Part shown: positions 15,700 through 25,280 of the stretch, piece after piece
Position numbering within the stretch: the first letter of the stretch is position 1
How the letters are laid out: every line of letters starts with the position of its first letter
Assembly: GCF_030063285.1 (NCBI RefSeq)
Contig: NZ_JASISU010000001.1
Location: forward strand, 62,001 to 126,000
DNA: 64,000 bases
Reading direction: 5' to 3'
Source: Pseudarthrobacter sp. PS3-L1
GTDB taxonomy: Bacteria; Actinomycetota; Actinomycetes; Actinomycetales; Micrococcaceae
Made by a program: the position numbers and the translations under genes
The notes under the pieces: model-generated
Seen by the model: the letters and a program-made list of their open reading frames with translations, nothing else
What the model was told of the DNA's origin: nothing
Databases searched by the model: none

Positions 15700-16185
15700 T
15701 CAGATTATTGCTGTTGCAGCCATTCTGCTTTCTGGATCGAGTTTTTTCAGTAGTTTCGCGGAGATAGCCGAGAGATCGCCAAGTTCTTTTGCAGTAAGGG
15801 TCTCGATCAAAACGGTCTTCACCAGATCGACATGTCCCGGTGCTGTTGCCACCACCTTTTCCCACCCGGCCTCTGTCAGTGTCGCATCCGTTGCCCTGCG
15901 GTCTAGGCGGCAGGGTGCGCGACGGACAAAGCCGCGAGCCTCCAAATGTGAAATGACACGAGAAAGCCGAGGAAGTGTCGCATTCGTCCGCCCTGCCAGG
16001 ACTGACATCCGCAACGTCTGCTCCGGCGCCTCGGAGAGCATCGCGAGCGTGAAGTATTCAAAATGGGTCAGGTCAGACTCGCGCTGGAGTTGAGCATCCA
16101 GCACGGCCGGGAAGAGCTGGAGAATAGCTGCGAAACGAACCCAGGCATTGAGTTGTTCACCGGTGAGCCACTGATCATCAGTCAT
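15700..16185 (-). CDS. MarR-family transcriptional regulator
   Basis: 161 residues. Winged-helix core: FEYFTLAMLSEAPEQTLRMS, LAGRTNATLPRLSRVISHLE (recognition helix), ARGFVRRAPCRLDRRATDAT (wing), LTEAGWEKV. MarR dimers usually repress adjacent genes and release on ligand or oxidation. It is divergent from an NAD(P)-binding reductase gene, with an inverted repeat between them that is a likely operator. It contains one cysteine in the wing (Cys in RRAPCRLDRR). Confidence 0.93.
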   Translation of the reverse strand: MTDDQWLTGEQLNAWVRFAAILQLFPAVLDAQLQRESDLTHFEYFTLAMLSEAPEQTLRMSVLAGRTNATLPRLSRVISHLEARGFVRRAPCRLDRRATDATLTEAGWEKVVATAPGHVDLVKTVLIETLTAKELGDLSAISAKLLKKLDPESRMAATAII

Positions 16186-16203
16186 GGGACCAGCCTATCA
16201 AAA

Positions 16204-16221
16204 TAGTTGCGCCTACAACTT
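16204..16221. promoter_or_regulatory. Candidate MarR operator
   Basis: AGTTG (16205-16209) and CAACT (16216-16220) form an inverted repeat with a 6-bp spacer in the AT-rich gap between the divergent MarR and reductase genes. Position and symmetry fit a site for the MarR dimer controlling both genes. Assignment is by inference only. Confidence 0.6.
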
Positions 16222-16278
16222 ATTTGCACTATTTTAGTTATACATACAAGTAATCAAGCGATGCGAAAGAAGGCTGCC

Positions 16279-16854
16279 ATGAGTTCAGTCAGTATTATTG
16301 GAACCGGCAATATGGCCACCGCGATCGGTGATATCTTCACTGCCGCCGGCGCTACGGTCCAGTCCATCAATCGGTCCGAGACGCCGGAGACGGTTACTGG
16401 CGCCGTCGTCGTCCTTGCGGTCCCTTACACGGCGGTGGAAGGAGTTCTGGGCCAGTACGCAGAACAGCTGGCGGGTAAAACGGTCATTGATATTACAAAT
16501 CCTCTGGACTTCGAGACGTTCGATTCACTGACGGTGCCTGCGGGAAGTTCAGCGGCGGAGATCATTGCCGCGAAGCTTCCCCACTCCCACGTACTCAAGG
16601 CCTTCAACACCACGTTCGCCGGTACCCTGACAGCAAAAAGCATCGGCGCACTGCGAACAACGGTCCTGATAGCAGGGGACAACTCCGAGGCCAAAGCCTC
16701 TCTCGCAGCATCGATTGAAGCTGCTGGCATCAACGCACTTGACGCCGGGTCCTTGGCTCGCGCCCATGAACTCGAAGCTATCGGTTTCCTCCAGCTCACT
16801 CTCGCGGCAGGGGAGAAAATCTCCTGGACGGGCGGCTTCGGAACCATCCACTAA
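16279..16854 (+). CDS. NAD(P)-binding oxidoreductase, F420-dependent NADP reductase-like
   Basis: 191 residues from ATG 16279, chosen because AGAAGG lies just before it; the upstream in-frame start at 16207 overlaps the operator. The Rossmann start SIIGTGNMATAIGDIFTAAG has GxGNM as in F420-dependent NADP reductase-like and NADP oxidoreductase coenzyme-F420 families. VIDITNPLDFETFDSLTVP and LPHSHVLKAFNTTFAGTL follow the family. It lies divergent from the MarR gene and 129 bp before a second oxidoreductase. Actual cofactor is unproven. Confidence 0.85.
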   Translation: MSSVSIIGTGNMATAIGDIFTAAGATVQSINRSETPETVTGAVVVLAVPYTAVEGVLGQYAEQLAGKTVIDITNPLDFETFDSLTVPAGSSAAEIIAAKLPHSHVLKAFNTTFAGTLTAKSIGALRTTVLIAGDNSEAKASLAASIEAAGINALDAGSLARAHELEAIGFLQLTLAAGEKISWTGGFGTIH

Positions 16855-16983
16855 ATGGATTTTATCTGGGTCTTGTGACTTTTTTGATGTGAATTTTATA
16901 GCCGATCTGGTGAGCACCGGATTTGCTGCACCCCGTGGGGCGCAGCAGTCCGGGGCGGACAGGTCAAGTGAGGAAAGCTGCTA

Positions 16984-17925
16984 ATGACGAACGAAAGTAC
17001 CATTCCAACGTCTCGATCGATCTTGGTGATTGGGGCCGGTGAGCTCGGCATGCCCGTGCTGCGTAATGTTGCGAGCCGGGCCCGTGACGTGGAGGGTTCA
17101 ACCGTCAGTGTGATGTTGCGGGGGAGCGCCATCACTTCTGATGCGCCCCAGAAGCAACGTGATATTGCCGAGATCCGCAGTCTCGGAATAGCTGTTGTTG
17201 AAGGTGACCTGGTGGGGAACTCCATTGACGAGCTCGCGTCAGTGTTCTCTGGTTTTGACACGGTGATCGGTTGCGCCGGTATAGCCGCTGGCGTGGAGAC
17301 GCCCATGAAGGTTGCTCAAGCAGCGCTACAGGCGAAACTCAGGCGCTATTTCCCGTGGCAGTTCGGCGTTGACTTCGAGGTCATTGGGCGGGGAAGCCCG
17401 CAGGATATCTTCGATGCGCAGCTGGATGTGCGTGAGTTACTCAGGGCTCAGGATGAGGTCGAATGGGTCATTATCTCCACCGGCATGTTCATGAACTATC
17501 TCTTCGACCCTGAAGTGGGGATGGTTGACCCTAAAAACGATACTGTCAATGCACTTGGCAGCCTCGATACAGCAGTCACCGTGACTACTCCTGAGGACAT
17601 CGGGGTCCTGACGGCTGAGATTCTGTTTGACGAGCCCCGCATTCGTAACGAGATCGTGTACCTCGCCGGTGACACTGTTACCTACGGCGAGTTGGCGGAT
17701 ACGTTGGAGGATGTCCTGCAGCGTCCGTTCCGGCGCGCAGTGTGGAGTATTCCGTTTCTCCTGGACGATCTTGCGAAGGATCCGGAGAACATGACGAAGA
17801 AGTATCGTGCTGTTTTCGCGCAAGGTAGGGGAGTGGCTTGGGACAAGAGCCAGACGTTTAATGCGCGTCGGGCAATCTCGGTCACTAATGCCCGCGAATG
17901 GATTGGCAGCAACCTCAGGGCATAG
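16984..17925 (+). CDS. NmrA-like / isoflavone-reductase-type NAD(P)-binding protein
   Basis: 313 residues. The N-terminal dinucleotide loop ILVIGAGELGMPVLRNVASR is a GxGxxG variant. FDTVIGCAGIAAGVETPMKVAQA and RYFPWQFGVDFEVIGRGSPQDIFDAQLDVRE match the NmrA-like aromatic-alcohol reductase group, with a late VTTPEDIGVLTAEILFDEPR block. GAGGAAAG lies 9 bases before the ATG. With the preceding reductase it may form a MarR-controlled detoxification unit. Substrate is unknown. Confidence 0.85.
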   Translation: MTNESTIPTSRSILVIGAGELGMPVLRNVASRARDVEGSTVSVMLRGSAITSDAPQKQRDIAEIRSLGIAVVEGDLVGNSIDELASVFSGFDTVIGCAGIAAGVETPMKVAQAALQAKLRRYFPWQFGVDFEVIGRGSPQDIFDAQLDVRELLRAQDEVEWVIISTGMFMNYLFDPEVGMVDPKNDTVNALGSLDTAVTVTTPEDIGVLTAEILFDEPRIRNEIVYLAGDTVTYGELADTLEDVLQRPFRRAVWSIPFLLDDLAKDPENMTKKYRAVFAQGRGVAWDKSQTFNARRAISVTNAREWIGSNLRA

Positions 17926-18072
17926 GAAAGCATTCACCAGCACCGGCGTACACTCCCGGCGACCTCCGGATCTGGGCGCCCGCAGACGTTGCGTCGCACC
18001 GGGTTACCTGGGACGGTGGAAACAGGTCAACCAGGCCCGATGCCGAGGGCTTGCATGAGGGGCTGGGCCATT

Positions 18073-19581
18073 TCAGCCGGATGCACGGCTGGTTCCTGCG
18101 GCCATGCCGCGCTCCGAATGGTCATCCGTGGCCATCATCGTTGTCGCAGGTGCCGTCCCGGTGACTGCTTTGATGTCGTTGATGGTGAGATTGCGGAAGG
18201 TTGCGGTCCCTTCGCTCGCGTAGAGACGGATGCCGTTGTCCCCTTCGAGGGGGAAAACGCGGTGGGAGTGCACGGTTCGTCCGTCCCCCAGGAACATTTC
18301 GACGCTTGTGCGATCGACGAGAATACGAAGCGCAAGGCGCCCTGCCGAGGGGTCGATGGGGGTCTGGCTTTCACCACCGGTGGGGTTGATGGTGGGTCGC
18401 CGGTTGAGGTAGGCAAAAGGTCCGCGGAGGAATGCGCCAGCGGTAACGTGCCGGCCCCCGCCAGCTGCACGACAGATTTCGAGACCGATGTTGGACGGTG
18501 GGGTGGCTGGGTCCCATTCCAGCTCACACGTCAGATCGTAGGCCAGTGAACGGATATCGAGGTCATGCGTACCCGCTACAGTGACGTCACCAAAGCGGTG
18601 CCTGCGCTTGACGTAGCTGTCCAGGCCGGCTGTGGGGGTCGAGGCGAGATAGTAGCCTCCACTTCCCTTCCTGAGGCGGATGTCGCGCACCACCATGTCG
18701 TCGCCGTTGTAAGCGTCGGTCGCCAGGGTCGGAGTGTTGTGGGGGTAATCCCAGAAGTTCGCCCATCCGAGTACCCTGCGCAAGGTGTCGTCCTCTTTGC
18801 CGGAGGCGTCGTGATGGGGGTAAGTCACTGCTCCGTAGAAGTCATAGCCGTAATCCAGCCATTCCGGTTCGGCCTGGTCCGGAGTAAAGGCGGTTCCGTT
18901 GAAGACCCCTGTCCAGTACGCATAGGTCGCTGGCAAGCCGCGGCCTTTGCCGTTGGCGCTGGTGCCAAGAATCCAGTGGGACGTGCCGTCGTCGGCGGTC
19001 ATACGGAAAAGATCTGGGCACTCGAGCACCCCTAGGTCAGTGCGGATGAATTCGCCGACGCACTGCCAGGAGCGCAGATTGGGAGATGTGTAGAAGCCAA
19101 GCCTTTGCCCCTCGGCGTTGAGCATGAACCACTGTTCCCGCTCGGCGTCCCAGATTACCTTCGGGTCGCGGAAGTCCTGCACACCGGGGTTTTGTAGTAC
19201 TGGGGCTGTGCCGCCGGGTTGGAACGTGCGCCCGCGGTCCGTCGAGTACCAAAGGTACTGGGCCTGACGGCCCTGCGGCGCCTGTGTAACAAGTGCTATC
19301 ACGGCATTTTTACCGTAGCCAGCCGTGTTTCGTTCATCGATGACAAGGCTTCCTGACCAGCAGTCGCCATTGTCATTGCTGAACTTTGGGATTGCGACGC
19401 CGTTGTCAGTGAATGCAACGTGATCTGTGGTTGTGGCACGGCGCCATGACGTGCCACCGCCGCCCTGCAAGTAGTCAGCGTTGTACAGGTAGTAGTAGTG
19501 GTATTCCCCGTCGATGTAGATAGGACGCTGAGGGTCGTTCTTCCAGTTGTCGGGAACGCTGAAGTGATAGGTCGGGCGCAT
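18073..19581 (-). CDS. GH32 enzyme, levan fructotransferase / exo-levanase-like, cytoplasmic
   Basis: 502 residues from ATG 19581 (AAAGGAA upstream). GH32 catalytic motifs: WKNDPQRP (nucleophile Asp16), FRDPKV (Asp139), LECPDLF (acid/base Glu187). Blocks such as STDHVAFT-like TTDHVAFTDNGV, WSGSLVIDERNTAGYG and TYAYWTGVFNG...WLDYGYDFYGAVTYP closely resemble Arthrobacter levan fructotransferase, which makes difructose anhydride IV from levan, rather than invertases. The C-terminal beta-sandwich is present. Unlike secreted levan enzymes it has no signal peptide. An upstream open frame to 20235 only shadows the neighbouring GH32 gene. It is the last gene of the fructan operon. Confidence 0.88.
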   Translation of the reverse strand: MRPTYHFSVPDNWKNDPQRPIYIDGEYHYYYLYNADYLQGGGGTSWRRATTTDHVAFTDNGVAIPKFSNDNGDCWSGSLVIDERNTAGYGKNAVIALVTQAPQGRQAQYLWYSTDRGRTFQPGGTAPVLQNPGVQDFRDPKVIWDAEREQWFMLNAEGQRLGFYTSPNLRSWQCVGEFIRTDLGVLECPDLFRMTADDGTSHWILGTSANGKGRGLPATYAYWTGVFNGTAFTPDQAEPEWLDYGYDFYGAVTYPHHDASGKEDDTLRRVLGWANFWDYPHNTPTLATDAYNGDDMVVRDIRLRKGSGGYYLASTPTAGLDSYVKRRHRFGDVTVAGTHDLDIRSLAYDLTCELEWDPATPPSNIGLEICRAAGGGRHVTAGAFLRGPFAYLNRRPTINPTGGESQTPIDPSAGRLALRILVDRTSVEMFLGDGRTVHSHRVFPLEGDNGIRLYASEGTATFRNLTINDIKAVTGTAPATTMMATDDHSERGMAAGTSRASG

Positions 19582-19645
19582 CCGGTGGGATTCCTTTGAA
19601 CGTGAGCCGTGAGGTGCGGGTGCAGGCGTCTTTTCCGACACGCTC

Positions 19646-21232
19646 TTAGCCAACCTGGGTAGGACTACCCGGCATGGGCGGGAAAAGGCACCTGGTATCC
19701 GCGAAAATTTCGGCCATGGTCCATGCCTCGAGGGAGAGTATTTCCGCCGTGCCCTCAGCAGAAAGGCTGATGTTTCCGCCACCGAGTGTGGGATAGGCGC
19801 GGGCCGTGAGTGGGATTCCATTGGCAAAAATTTCGATGGCGGATCGGTCCAGAATGACGCGCAGGTGCACTCGCCCTTCGGGCATGGGGACTGGTCCGGA
19901 TTTGTCTTCCACATCAACCGTTGGATCGAGGCTGCTTCGGGTGCGGTCCAAGCGGAGTGTGCCATTGTTGTCGCCCTGAAGCGCCCTGACCAGCTCGATT
20001 GTCGTTTCCTCGTGGGGGATGTCAAAGGCGCCCCTATCGGTTGAGCCCAGTACGCCAAGCCGTAGCCGCGCACCCGGAGCGAGTTGCAGCTCCAGTTCAA
20101 GATCCAGCTCGGTGCCGGACAAGCCGATGTCCAGGGGTATGGAAGCGTCAGCCACGATCTGTCCTGGCAGGCTGGCATGGTCCCGCCGGAGCTTTTCGAT
20201 TTCCGGTACGGGCGCGAACCGGAGAGTACCGTCATCCGCTACCGTGACGGTTCGGGGCAGGCTCATGACACCTGACCAGCCAGCTTCGACCATTGCTGCA
20301 TCGCTTCGTCCTTCCTGCATCCAGCCGAACATGACACGTCGGCCGGACTCATCCTGGAACGATTGCGGGGCATAGAAGAACCGGCCTCCGTAGTCAAGCC
20401 GGTGGAGTGCCGTGGGCTCAAACGTATCCCCGGCGTACCGGCCGGTCCAGTACAGCGGGTGGCGGGTATCGCCGTCGTCCCAGGCGGAGAAGACCAGCAC
20501 ATCTGGAGAGGAATCAGAGGGTGCAGACCCCAGCGAGCCTTGCCCCGCCCGGAACAGGTCGACGCATTCCCACATGGTCCCGGTCCAGTCATTATCTGCA
20601 GGATCGCCATGCGAGGCATCGCCGATGAACAGCGGCCCGAGGTAGTCCCACGAGCGTAGATCCGGGGACTCGTACAGAAACGCCGTGCCGCCGCGCTGAC
20701 GAATACCTGAGCCCACCAACTGCCGCCACTTCGTTCCTTCACGCCATACACAGTGATCGCGGTAGGCCGTGGTGTCTACCCCAGCTGGAGGTGCTGAGAT
20801 CACCGGATTTTCGGAAACTTTGGTCCAGCTCAGAAGGTCCGGCGACCCTACGGCCACGCAGGGCAGCTCTTTGCCTTCGAACCTCCCCGAATACACCAGG
20901 GTGGGCGTTCCGCCGTCGTTTACCAAGACCCCTGACCAGCAACCCTCGGCGTCAGGTCCTGCGGACGGTTCCAGGGCAATGGGCTGGTCGGTCCACGTGA
21001 CGAGATCGGTGCTGGTGGCGTGCCCCCACTGGATGCGGTGGTGGAAGGCGCCCTCCGGGTTGTACTGGTAGAAGAGGTGATAAATGCCGTTCCACTGGCT
21101 GACGCCGTTGGGATCGTTAAGCCAACCTGCTGGTGAGACGAAGTGGAAGCGTGGCCGGAGGGAATCGGCCTCCGCGCGGGCAACCAGCTCATCCTGAGGA
21201 ATGGTGGCGAGCGGGTGAGCTTGTTCAGTCAT
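19646..21232 (-). CDS. GH32 beta-fructosidase (cytoplasmic)
   Basis: 528 residues. Motifs: WLNDPNG with nucleophile Asp40, IQWGHATSTDLVTW, CWSGVLV, and MWECVDLF with acid/base Glu222. The transition-state motif is YRDH at 157-160 instead of the usual RDP; the Asp is kept. The C-terminal sandwich ends with the HLRVILDRSAIEIFANG block typical of GH32. It lacks a signal peptide, so it probably splits imported fructooligosaccharides or sucrose. Its ATG overlaps the stop of the upstream ATPase gene, and it is followed after 64 bp by the second GH32 gene. Confidence 0.92.
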   Translation of the reverse strand: MTEQAHPLATIPQDELVARAEADSLRPRFHFVSPAGWLNDPNGVSQWNGIYHLFYQYNPEGAFHHRIQWGHATSTDLVTWTDQPIALEPSAGPDAEGCWSGVLVNDGGTPTLVYSGRFEGKELPCVAVGSPDLLSWTKVSENPVISAPPAGVDTTAYRDHCVWREGTKWRQLVGSGIRQRGGTAFLYESPDLRSWDYLGPLFIGDASHGDPADNDWTGTMWECVDLFRAGQGSLGSAPSDSSPDVLVFSAWDDGDTRHPLYWTGRYAGDTFEPTALHRLDYGGRFFYAPQSFQDESGRRVMFGWMQEGRSDAAMVEAGWSGVMSLPRTVTVADDGTLRFAPVPEIEKLRRDHASLPGQIVADASIPLDIGLSGTELDLELELQLAPGARLRLGVLGSTDRGAFDIPHEETTIELVRALQGDNNGTLRLDRTRSSLDPTVDVEDKSGPVPMPEGRVHLRVILDRSAIEIFANGIPLTARAYPTLGGGNISLSAEGTAEILSLEAWTMAEIFADTRCLFPPMPGSPTQVG

Positions 21233-22314
21233 GCGGAAGCCTTCATGTGAGTTCGTTCGGTGGCCAGCGTTGGTTCACTCGCCAGGGCATGGCCGTCGGC
21301 GCCGGCCCAGGGCTGGTAGAGGTGGCAGCGCACCCAGTGGCTGTTTTTGGGGTCACCAACCTGATGGCGCACTGGTTCTTCGGCCGAACAGGGTTGGTTC
21401 GGGTCGCCGTCGAATGCGCAGTTCGTCGAAGCCATCACCGCTTGCCGCAGTTCGGCCCGACGGACGGGGTCGTACGAGCCTGCCCGGGAGGGATCCGGGA
21501 CGGCTGAAACCAGAAGCTGCGTATACGGGTGCGCAGGGTTTGCCAGCAGATCCAGGGACTCGCCTTCCTCAACAAGTTCACCGGCGAACATCACTGCCGT
21601 CCGGTCCGCCAGGTAGCGGGCGGACGCAAGGTCATGAGTGATGTAGAGCATGGAGATGCCTTGGTCATCGCGGAGCTTGCGCATCAGGTTCAGCACGCCG
21701 ATCCGGACGGAAACATCCAGCATGGAGGTGGGCTCGTCGGCCAGGATTATCTGTGGTTCAACGGCCAGGGCCCGGGCAATTGCAACGCGTTGGCGCTGAC
21801 CTCCGGAGAGCTCGTGTGGATAGGAGTTCAGCATGTCCGCCTGTAGACCCACGGTGACCATGAGCTCTTCGAGACGCCGCTGAATCTCCTGCTCGGAACT
21901 GCCGCCCTTGCCGTGTATCGCCAATGAACGCCGCAGGAAGTGCTCGATCCTGTGGGCTGGGTTCAGTGAACCAAAGGGGTCCTGGAAGACCATCTGCAGC
22001 TGGGATCGGAACGCACGGGACGCTTGGAAACGATCGCGTTTGAGGATGTCGACGCCGTCAATGAGAATTGCACCGGAGCTCGGCTTTTCGAGCCGGGCAA
22101 CACAGCGGGCGAGGGTGCTTTTGCCGGAACCGGACTCCCCGACGAGCGCCACGATTTCGCCACGGCCTAGAGTCAGATCGACCCCGTGCAGGGCTCGCAA
22201 CGATGCGCGGGAGAACAGCCCTCCAAGAGGGAACGATTTACCCAGGCCACGAATTTGGAGTGCGGGGGTGCTGGTGGTGGGCCCAGCCAGCGGGGACGTT
22301 GATGAGTGACTCAT
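21229..22314 (-). CDS. Dpp/Opp-type ABC transporter ATP-binding protein (DppF-like)
   Basis: 361 residues. Walker A GESGSGKST (59-67), Q-loop MVFQDPFGSLNPAHR, signature LSGGQRQRVAIARAL, Walker B IILADEPTSMLD, H-loop ITHDLASARYLADR. The C-terminal peptide-transporter extension has its Cys-containing segment (NCAFDGDPNQPC...VRCHLYQPW). It energises uptake through the adjacent permeases. It overlaps its neighbours by 4 bp on both sides. Family is secure; the sugar substrate is inferred from the linked GH32 genes. Confidence 0.93.
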   Translation of the reverse strand: MSHSSTSPLAGPTTSTPALQIRGLGKSFPLGGLFSRASLRALHGVDLTLGRGEIVALVGESGSGKSTLARCVARLEKPSSGAILIDGVDILKRDRFQASRAFRSQLQMVFQDPFGSLNPAHRIEHFLRRSLAIHGKGGSSEQEIQRRLEELMVTVGLQADMLNSYPHELSGGQRQRVAIARALAVEPQIILADEPTSMLDVSVRIGVLNLMRKLRDDQGISMLYITHDLASARYLADRTAVMFAGELVEEGESLDLLANPAHPYTQLLVSAVPDPSRAGSYDPVRRAELRQAVMASTNCAFDGDPNQPCSAEEPVRHQVGDPKNSHWVRCHLYQPWAGADGHALASEPTLATERTHMKASA

Positions 22315-23273
22315 CGTGCGGCTCCTTCCAGGTTTACGGAGTCATTCATGGGCGCGCTTGCATCAACTGGAGCCACAAAATGGCCGGGTGCCACCTCGCT
22401 GAGGTCCGCGATGTTGCGGAACTTCACGCCGTCGGGCAGCCCAGTCAGGGGAACCCGCGGGCCGGACAGCGGCGGGAACGCGCCCATCAGCGCCCGCGTA
22501 TAGGGGTGGCGGGGGTTGGCGTAGACGTCCTGGGCCTTGGCGGTCTCTACTATCCTGCCGCCGTACATGACGGCAATACGGTGCGAGAGCTCCACCATAA
22601 GTGACATGTCGTGGGTGATGAAGAGAACGGAGAACCCCAGCTCGCGCTGAAGGTCCTTGATCTGGGCCATGATCTCTTGCTGCACCACCACATCCAGCGC
22701 GGTGGTCGGTTCGTCAAGGATCAGGAGGGACGGCTTGAGCGCCACGGCCATGGCGATGACGGCACGCTGCCGCATGCCACCAGAGAGCTGGTGTGGGTAG
22801 GACTTCAAGCGTGCAGGGTCCATCCTCACCAGTTCAAGCAACTCACCGGCACGTCGCAACGATTCCCTGCGGGAGTAGCCTGCATGAGTGGTGAAAATGT
22901 CTACGATCTGCTCGCCGATGGTCAGCACTGGGTTGAGCGAGTTCATGGCCGATTGGAATACCATGGCGACGTCCTGCCAGCGGAATCGCCGCAGTTCCTC
23001 CGGGCTCATGGCCAGGACGTCCTTGCCACCGAAGGAGATGGTGCCACCGGCGATCGTCGCGGGATCCTTGAGGAGCCGCATGATCGAGTTGGCGATGGTG
23101 GACTTCCCACAGCCGGACTCGCCTGCCAGCCCGAACACCTCGCCGGTGCCGATGCTGAAAGAGACACGGTCGACGGCGGTGGTGGAGCGGGTATCGCCGA
23201 TGTATCTGACGGTGAGGTTCTTGACCTCCAGGATGGGCTCGTGGGAGCCAAAAGAAACTTGGGAGACTGTCAC
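22311..23273 (-). CDS. Dpp/Opp-type ABC transporter ATP-binding protein (DppD-like)
   Basis: 320 residues from GTG 23273, chosen because AAAGGAG lies just upstream and the codon overlaps the stop of the permease gene (GTGA). The longer open frame to 23414 is unconserved. Walker [26 protein letters not shown] signature ([15 protein letters not shown]), Walker [23 protein letters not shown]-loop, and a DppD-style C-terminal tail are present. It is the partner of the DppF-like ATPase. Confidence 0.92.
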   Translation of the reverse strand: MTVSQVSFGSHEPILEVKNLTVRYIGDTRSTTAVDRVSFSIGTGEVFGLAGESGCGKSTIANSIMRLLKDPATIAGGTISFGGKDVLAMSPEELRRFRWQDVAMVFQSAMNSLNPVLTIGEQIVDIFTTHAGYSRRESLRRAGELLELVRMDPARLKSYPHQLSGGMRQRAVIAMAVALKPSLLILDEPTTALDVVVQQEIMAQIKDLQRELGFSVLFITHDMSLMVELSHRIAVMYGGRIVETAKAQDVYANPRHPYTRALMGAFPPLSGPRVPLTGLPDGVKFRNIADLSEVAPGHFVAPVDASAPMNDSVNLEGAAR

Positions 23274-24196
23274 TTGGCGGCGCTCCTTTCGGTAATTTTC
23301 GGGGTTTTGATTTTCCGCAGCCGAGGATTGGTGACCTCGTCCACGGCGTAGTTGATCAGCGCCAGCGCGAAGGCTACCAACGCGATGCAGACACCCGAGG
23401 GGACAAACACCCACCAGCTGCCGGTCAGCAGGGCTCCCTCGTTGCCGGCCCAGAAAAGGTTGTTGCCCCAGGAGACGGTGCTGACGTCACCCAGGCCGAG
23501 GAACTCCAGGCCGGCCTGGGCGCCAATGCCGTAGATCACGCAGGCCAGCAGGGTACCCATGACGATCGAGGCCATGTTCGGCAGGATCTCGCGGAACATG
23601 ATTCGGCCCGCCCGTTCCCCGGACACCACGGCAGCGGCCACGAAGTCCTTGGAGCGGATGGACAGCGCCTGGGAGCGCAATACGCGCGCTGACCCAGCCC
23701 AGCCGGTGACCACGAGGACTAGGATCACGGTACCCAGGCCCGGCGGCAGAAAAGCAGCCAGGATGACAAGCAGCGGCAGTCCGGGCAGGAGCAGGAAGAC
23801 GTTGGTTACCAGGGACAGTGCTTCGTCAATGAACTTGCCAAAGTACGCCGATGCTAGGCCCACCAAAATGCCGATGAAGGTGGATGCGAAGCCCACCGTC
23901 AACCCGACGAACAGTGAACTGCGGGAGCCGTGAACAGTGAGGGCCAGGACGTCTTGGCCTTTGGCCGTGGTGCCGAGCCAATGGTCGGGAGACGGTTCCA
24001 GCGAGGCCATCGCGGTGATTCGCGAGGGGTCTCCGGGAAAAAGTAGGGGGGCTAGCAGGGCGAGCGCAATGAAGACGAGCATCACGATCATGCCCAGCAG
24101 GGCCTTTTTATTGGTGATAAGTCCGTGGACGAAACTGCGGTTGGGCTTGCGGGTAGTTGCCGGTTGCGCGGGCTGCTTCAGGATTGCTGTTGTCAT
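23270..24196 (-). CDS. Dpp/Opp-type ABC transporter permease (DppC-like)
   Basis: 308 residues. A cytoplasmic N-terminus is followed by a first membrane segment (LLGMIVMLVFIALALLAPLL) and a periplasmic loop with HWLGTTAKGQDVLALTVHGSRSSL, the typical GTDxxGRD-like DppC element. Then come five further membrane segments with the EAA-type loop (FVAAAVVSGERAGRIMFREIL). GAGGGA precedes the ATG. It forms the channel with the DppB-like subunit and lies 10 bp after it. Confidence 0.92.
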   Translation of the reverse strand: MTTAILKQPAQPATTRKPNRSFVHGLITNKKALLGMIVMLVFIALALLAPLLFPGDPSRITAMASLEPSPDHWLGTTAKGQDVLALTVHGSRSSLFVGLTVGFASTFIGILVGLASAYFGKFIDEALSLVTNVFLLLPGLPLLVILAAFLPPGLGTVILVLVVTGWAGSARVLRSQALSIRSKDFVAAAVVSGERAGRIMFREILPNMASIVMGTLLACVIYGIGAQAGLEFLGLGDVSTVSWGNNLFWAGNEGALLTGSWWVFVPSGVCIALVAFALALINYAVDEVTNPRLRKIKTPKITERSAAK

Positions 24197-24206
24197 GGTG
24201 TGTCCC

Positions 24207-25184
24207 TCAGTTGCTGCGCACGCGCGGGTCGAGGCGGACGTACAGGATGTCCACCAGGAAGTTCGCCAGCAGTACGGCGGCGGTGATGGTCAAGAACAGG
24301 CCCTGCATAAGCGGGTAGTCGAGGCCTTGGACGGCGTTGAGGAGCTGGTAGCCCACGCCGGGATACGCGAACACCACCTCGGTGAGCAGTGCACCGCCCA
24401 CCACGAAGCCCAGCCCCATGCCGAAGCTCGTGACCGACGGGAGCATGGCGTTCCGTGCCGCATAGCGGAGCATGATGCGGCGGGACCGCAGACCCTTGGC
24501 CTCAGCCATGGTGATGTAATCCTCCGAGTTGGTGGCGATCATTGTGTTTCGCATGCCCAACATCCAGCCGCCAACGGACACCAGCACAATGGTCAAGGCT
24601 GGAAGTACAAGGTGAGCGCCGACATCACCGATGAACTCCCAGGTAAACGCGGGCTCCAAACCAGCGGTGAACGCGTGGCGGATCGGGAACCAGCCCAGGA
24701 CCACGCCAAAGAGGTACAGCGCACCCATTGCAAGCCAGAAATAGGGGAACGAGCCGATGAATACCAGCACCGGCGGCAGTGCCGAATCGATGACGCCGCC
24801 CCGCCGCCATGCAGCTAGGACGCCAAGAAGGTTACCCACGACGGCGGCAATCACCAGCGCGGTCCCGCCCAGCAGGAGGGTCCAACCGATCTGGGACGAG
24901 ATGACCTCGGTGACCGGCGTGGGGAAACGGGAGATCGAAATGCCCATTTGCCCCGTGACGACATTGTGGAGGTAGCCGAGGTATTGCTCCCACAGGGGTC
25001 GATCGTCCACGCCGAGCAGCTTGCGGAGCGCCTCGATTTGCTCGGGCTGCATTCTGTCCTGGGAGCGGGCAAACATGCGGGAAACGGGGTCCCCTGGCAT
25101 GAAGCGAGGGAGCATGAAGTTCAGGGTGATGGATGCCAGGAAGGCAATCAGGTAGAAGCCCAAGCGGCGAAGGATGAAGTGCAC
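24207..25184 (-). CDS. Dpp/Opp-type ABC transporter permease (DppB-like)
   Basis: 325 residues from GTG 25184, which has GGAGGGAA upstream; the longer frame to 25313 has no family similarity and would run through the 25281-25310 hairpin. FILRRLGFYLIAFLASITLN, FMPGDPV, and the EAA loop ITMAEAKGLRSRRIMLRYAARNAMLP are DppB hallmarks, with about six membrane helices. It follows the binding-protein gene after a 139-bp gap containing a strong hairpin. Confidence 0.93.
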   Translation of the reverse strand: MHFILRRLGFYLIAFLASITLNFMLPRFMPGDPVSRMFARSQDRMQPEQIEALRKLLGVDDRPLWEQYLGYLHNVVTGQMGISISRFPTPVTEVISSQIGWTLLLGGTALVIAAVVGNLLGVLAAWRRGGVIDSALPPVLVFIGSFPYFWLAMGALYLFGVVLGWFPIRHAFTAGLEPAFTWEFIGDVGAHLVLPALTIVLVSVGGWMLGMRNTMIATNSEDYITMAEAKGLRSRRIMLRYAARNAMLPSVTSFGMGLGFVVGGALLTEVVFAYPGVGYQLLNAVQGLDYPLMQGLFLTITAAVLLANFLVDILYVRLDPRVRSN

Positions 25185-25280
25185 GGGTTCCCTCCATTTC
25201 GGGAATTGTGGAAGATGTGGGGGCACGCCCGGCTGGATGGTTCCCCGATGCGGCGAGGCACCGGCGGTTGTGCAATGTAG

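Noticed and set aside
18073..20235. Long 720-residue start for the levan-fructotransferase-like gene
   Set aside because: The extra N-terminus shadows the neighbouring GH32 gene in another frame, and a good ribosome-binding site precedes ATG 19581.
23274..23414. Upstream extension of the DppD-like ATPase
   Set aside because: Not conserved and overlaps the permease gene; GTG 23273 has AAAGGAG and the usual GTGA overlap.
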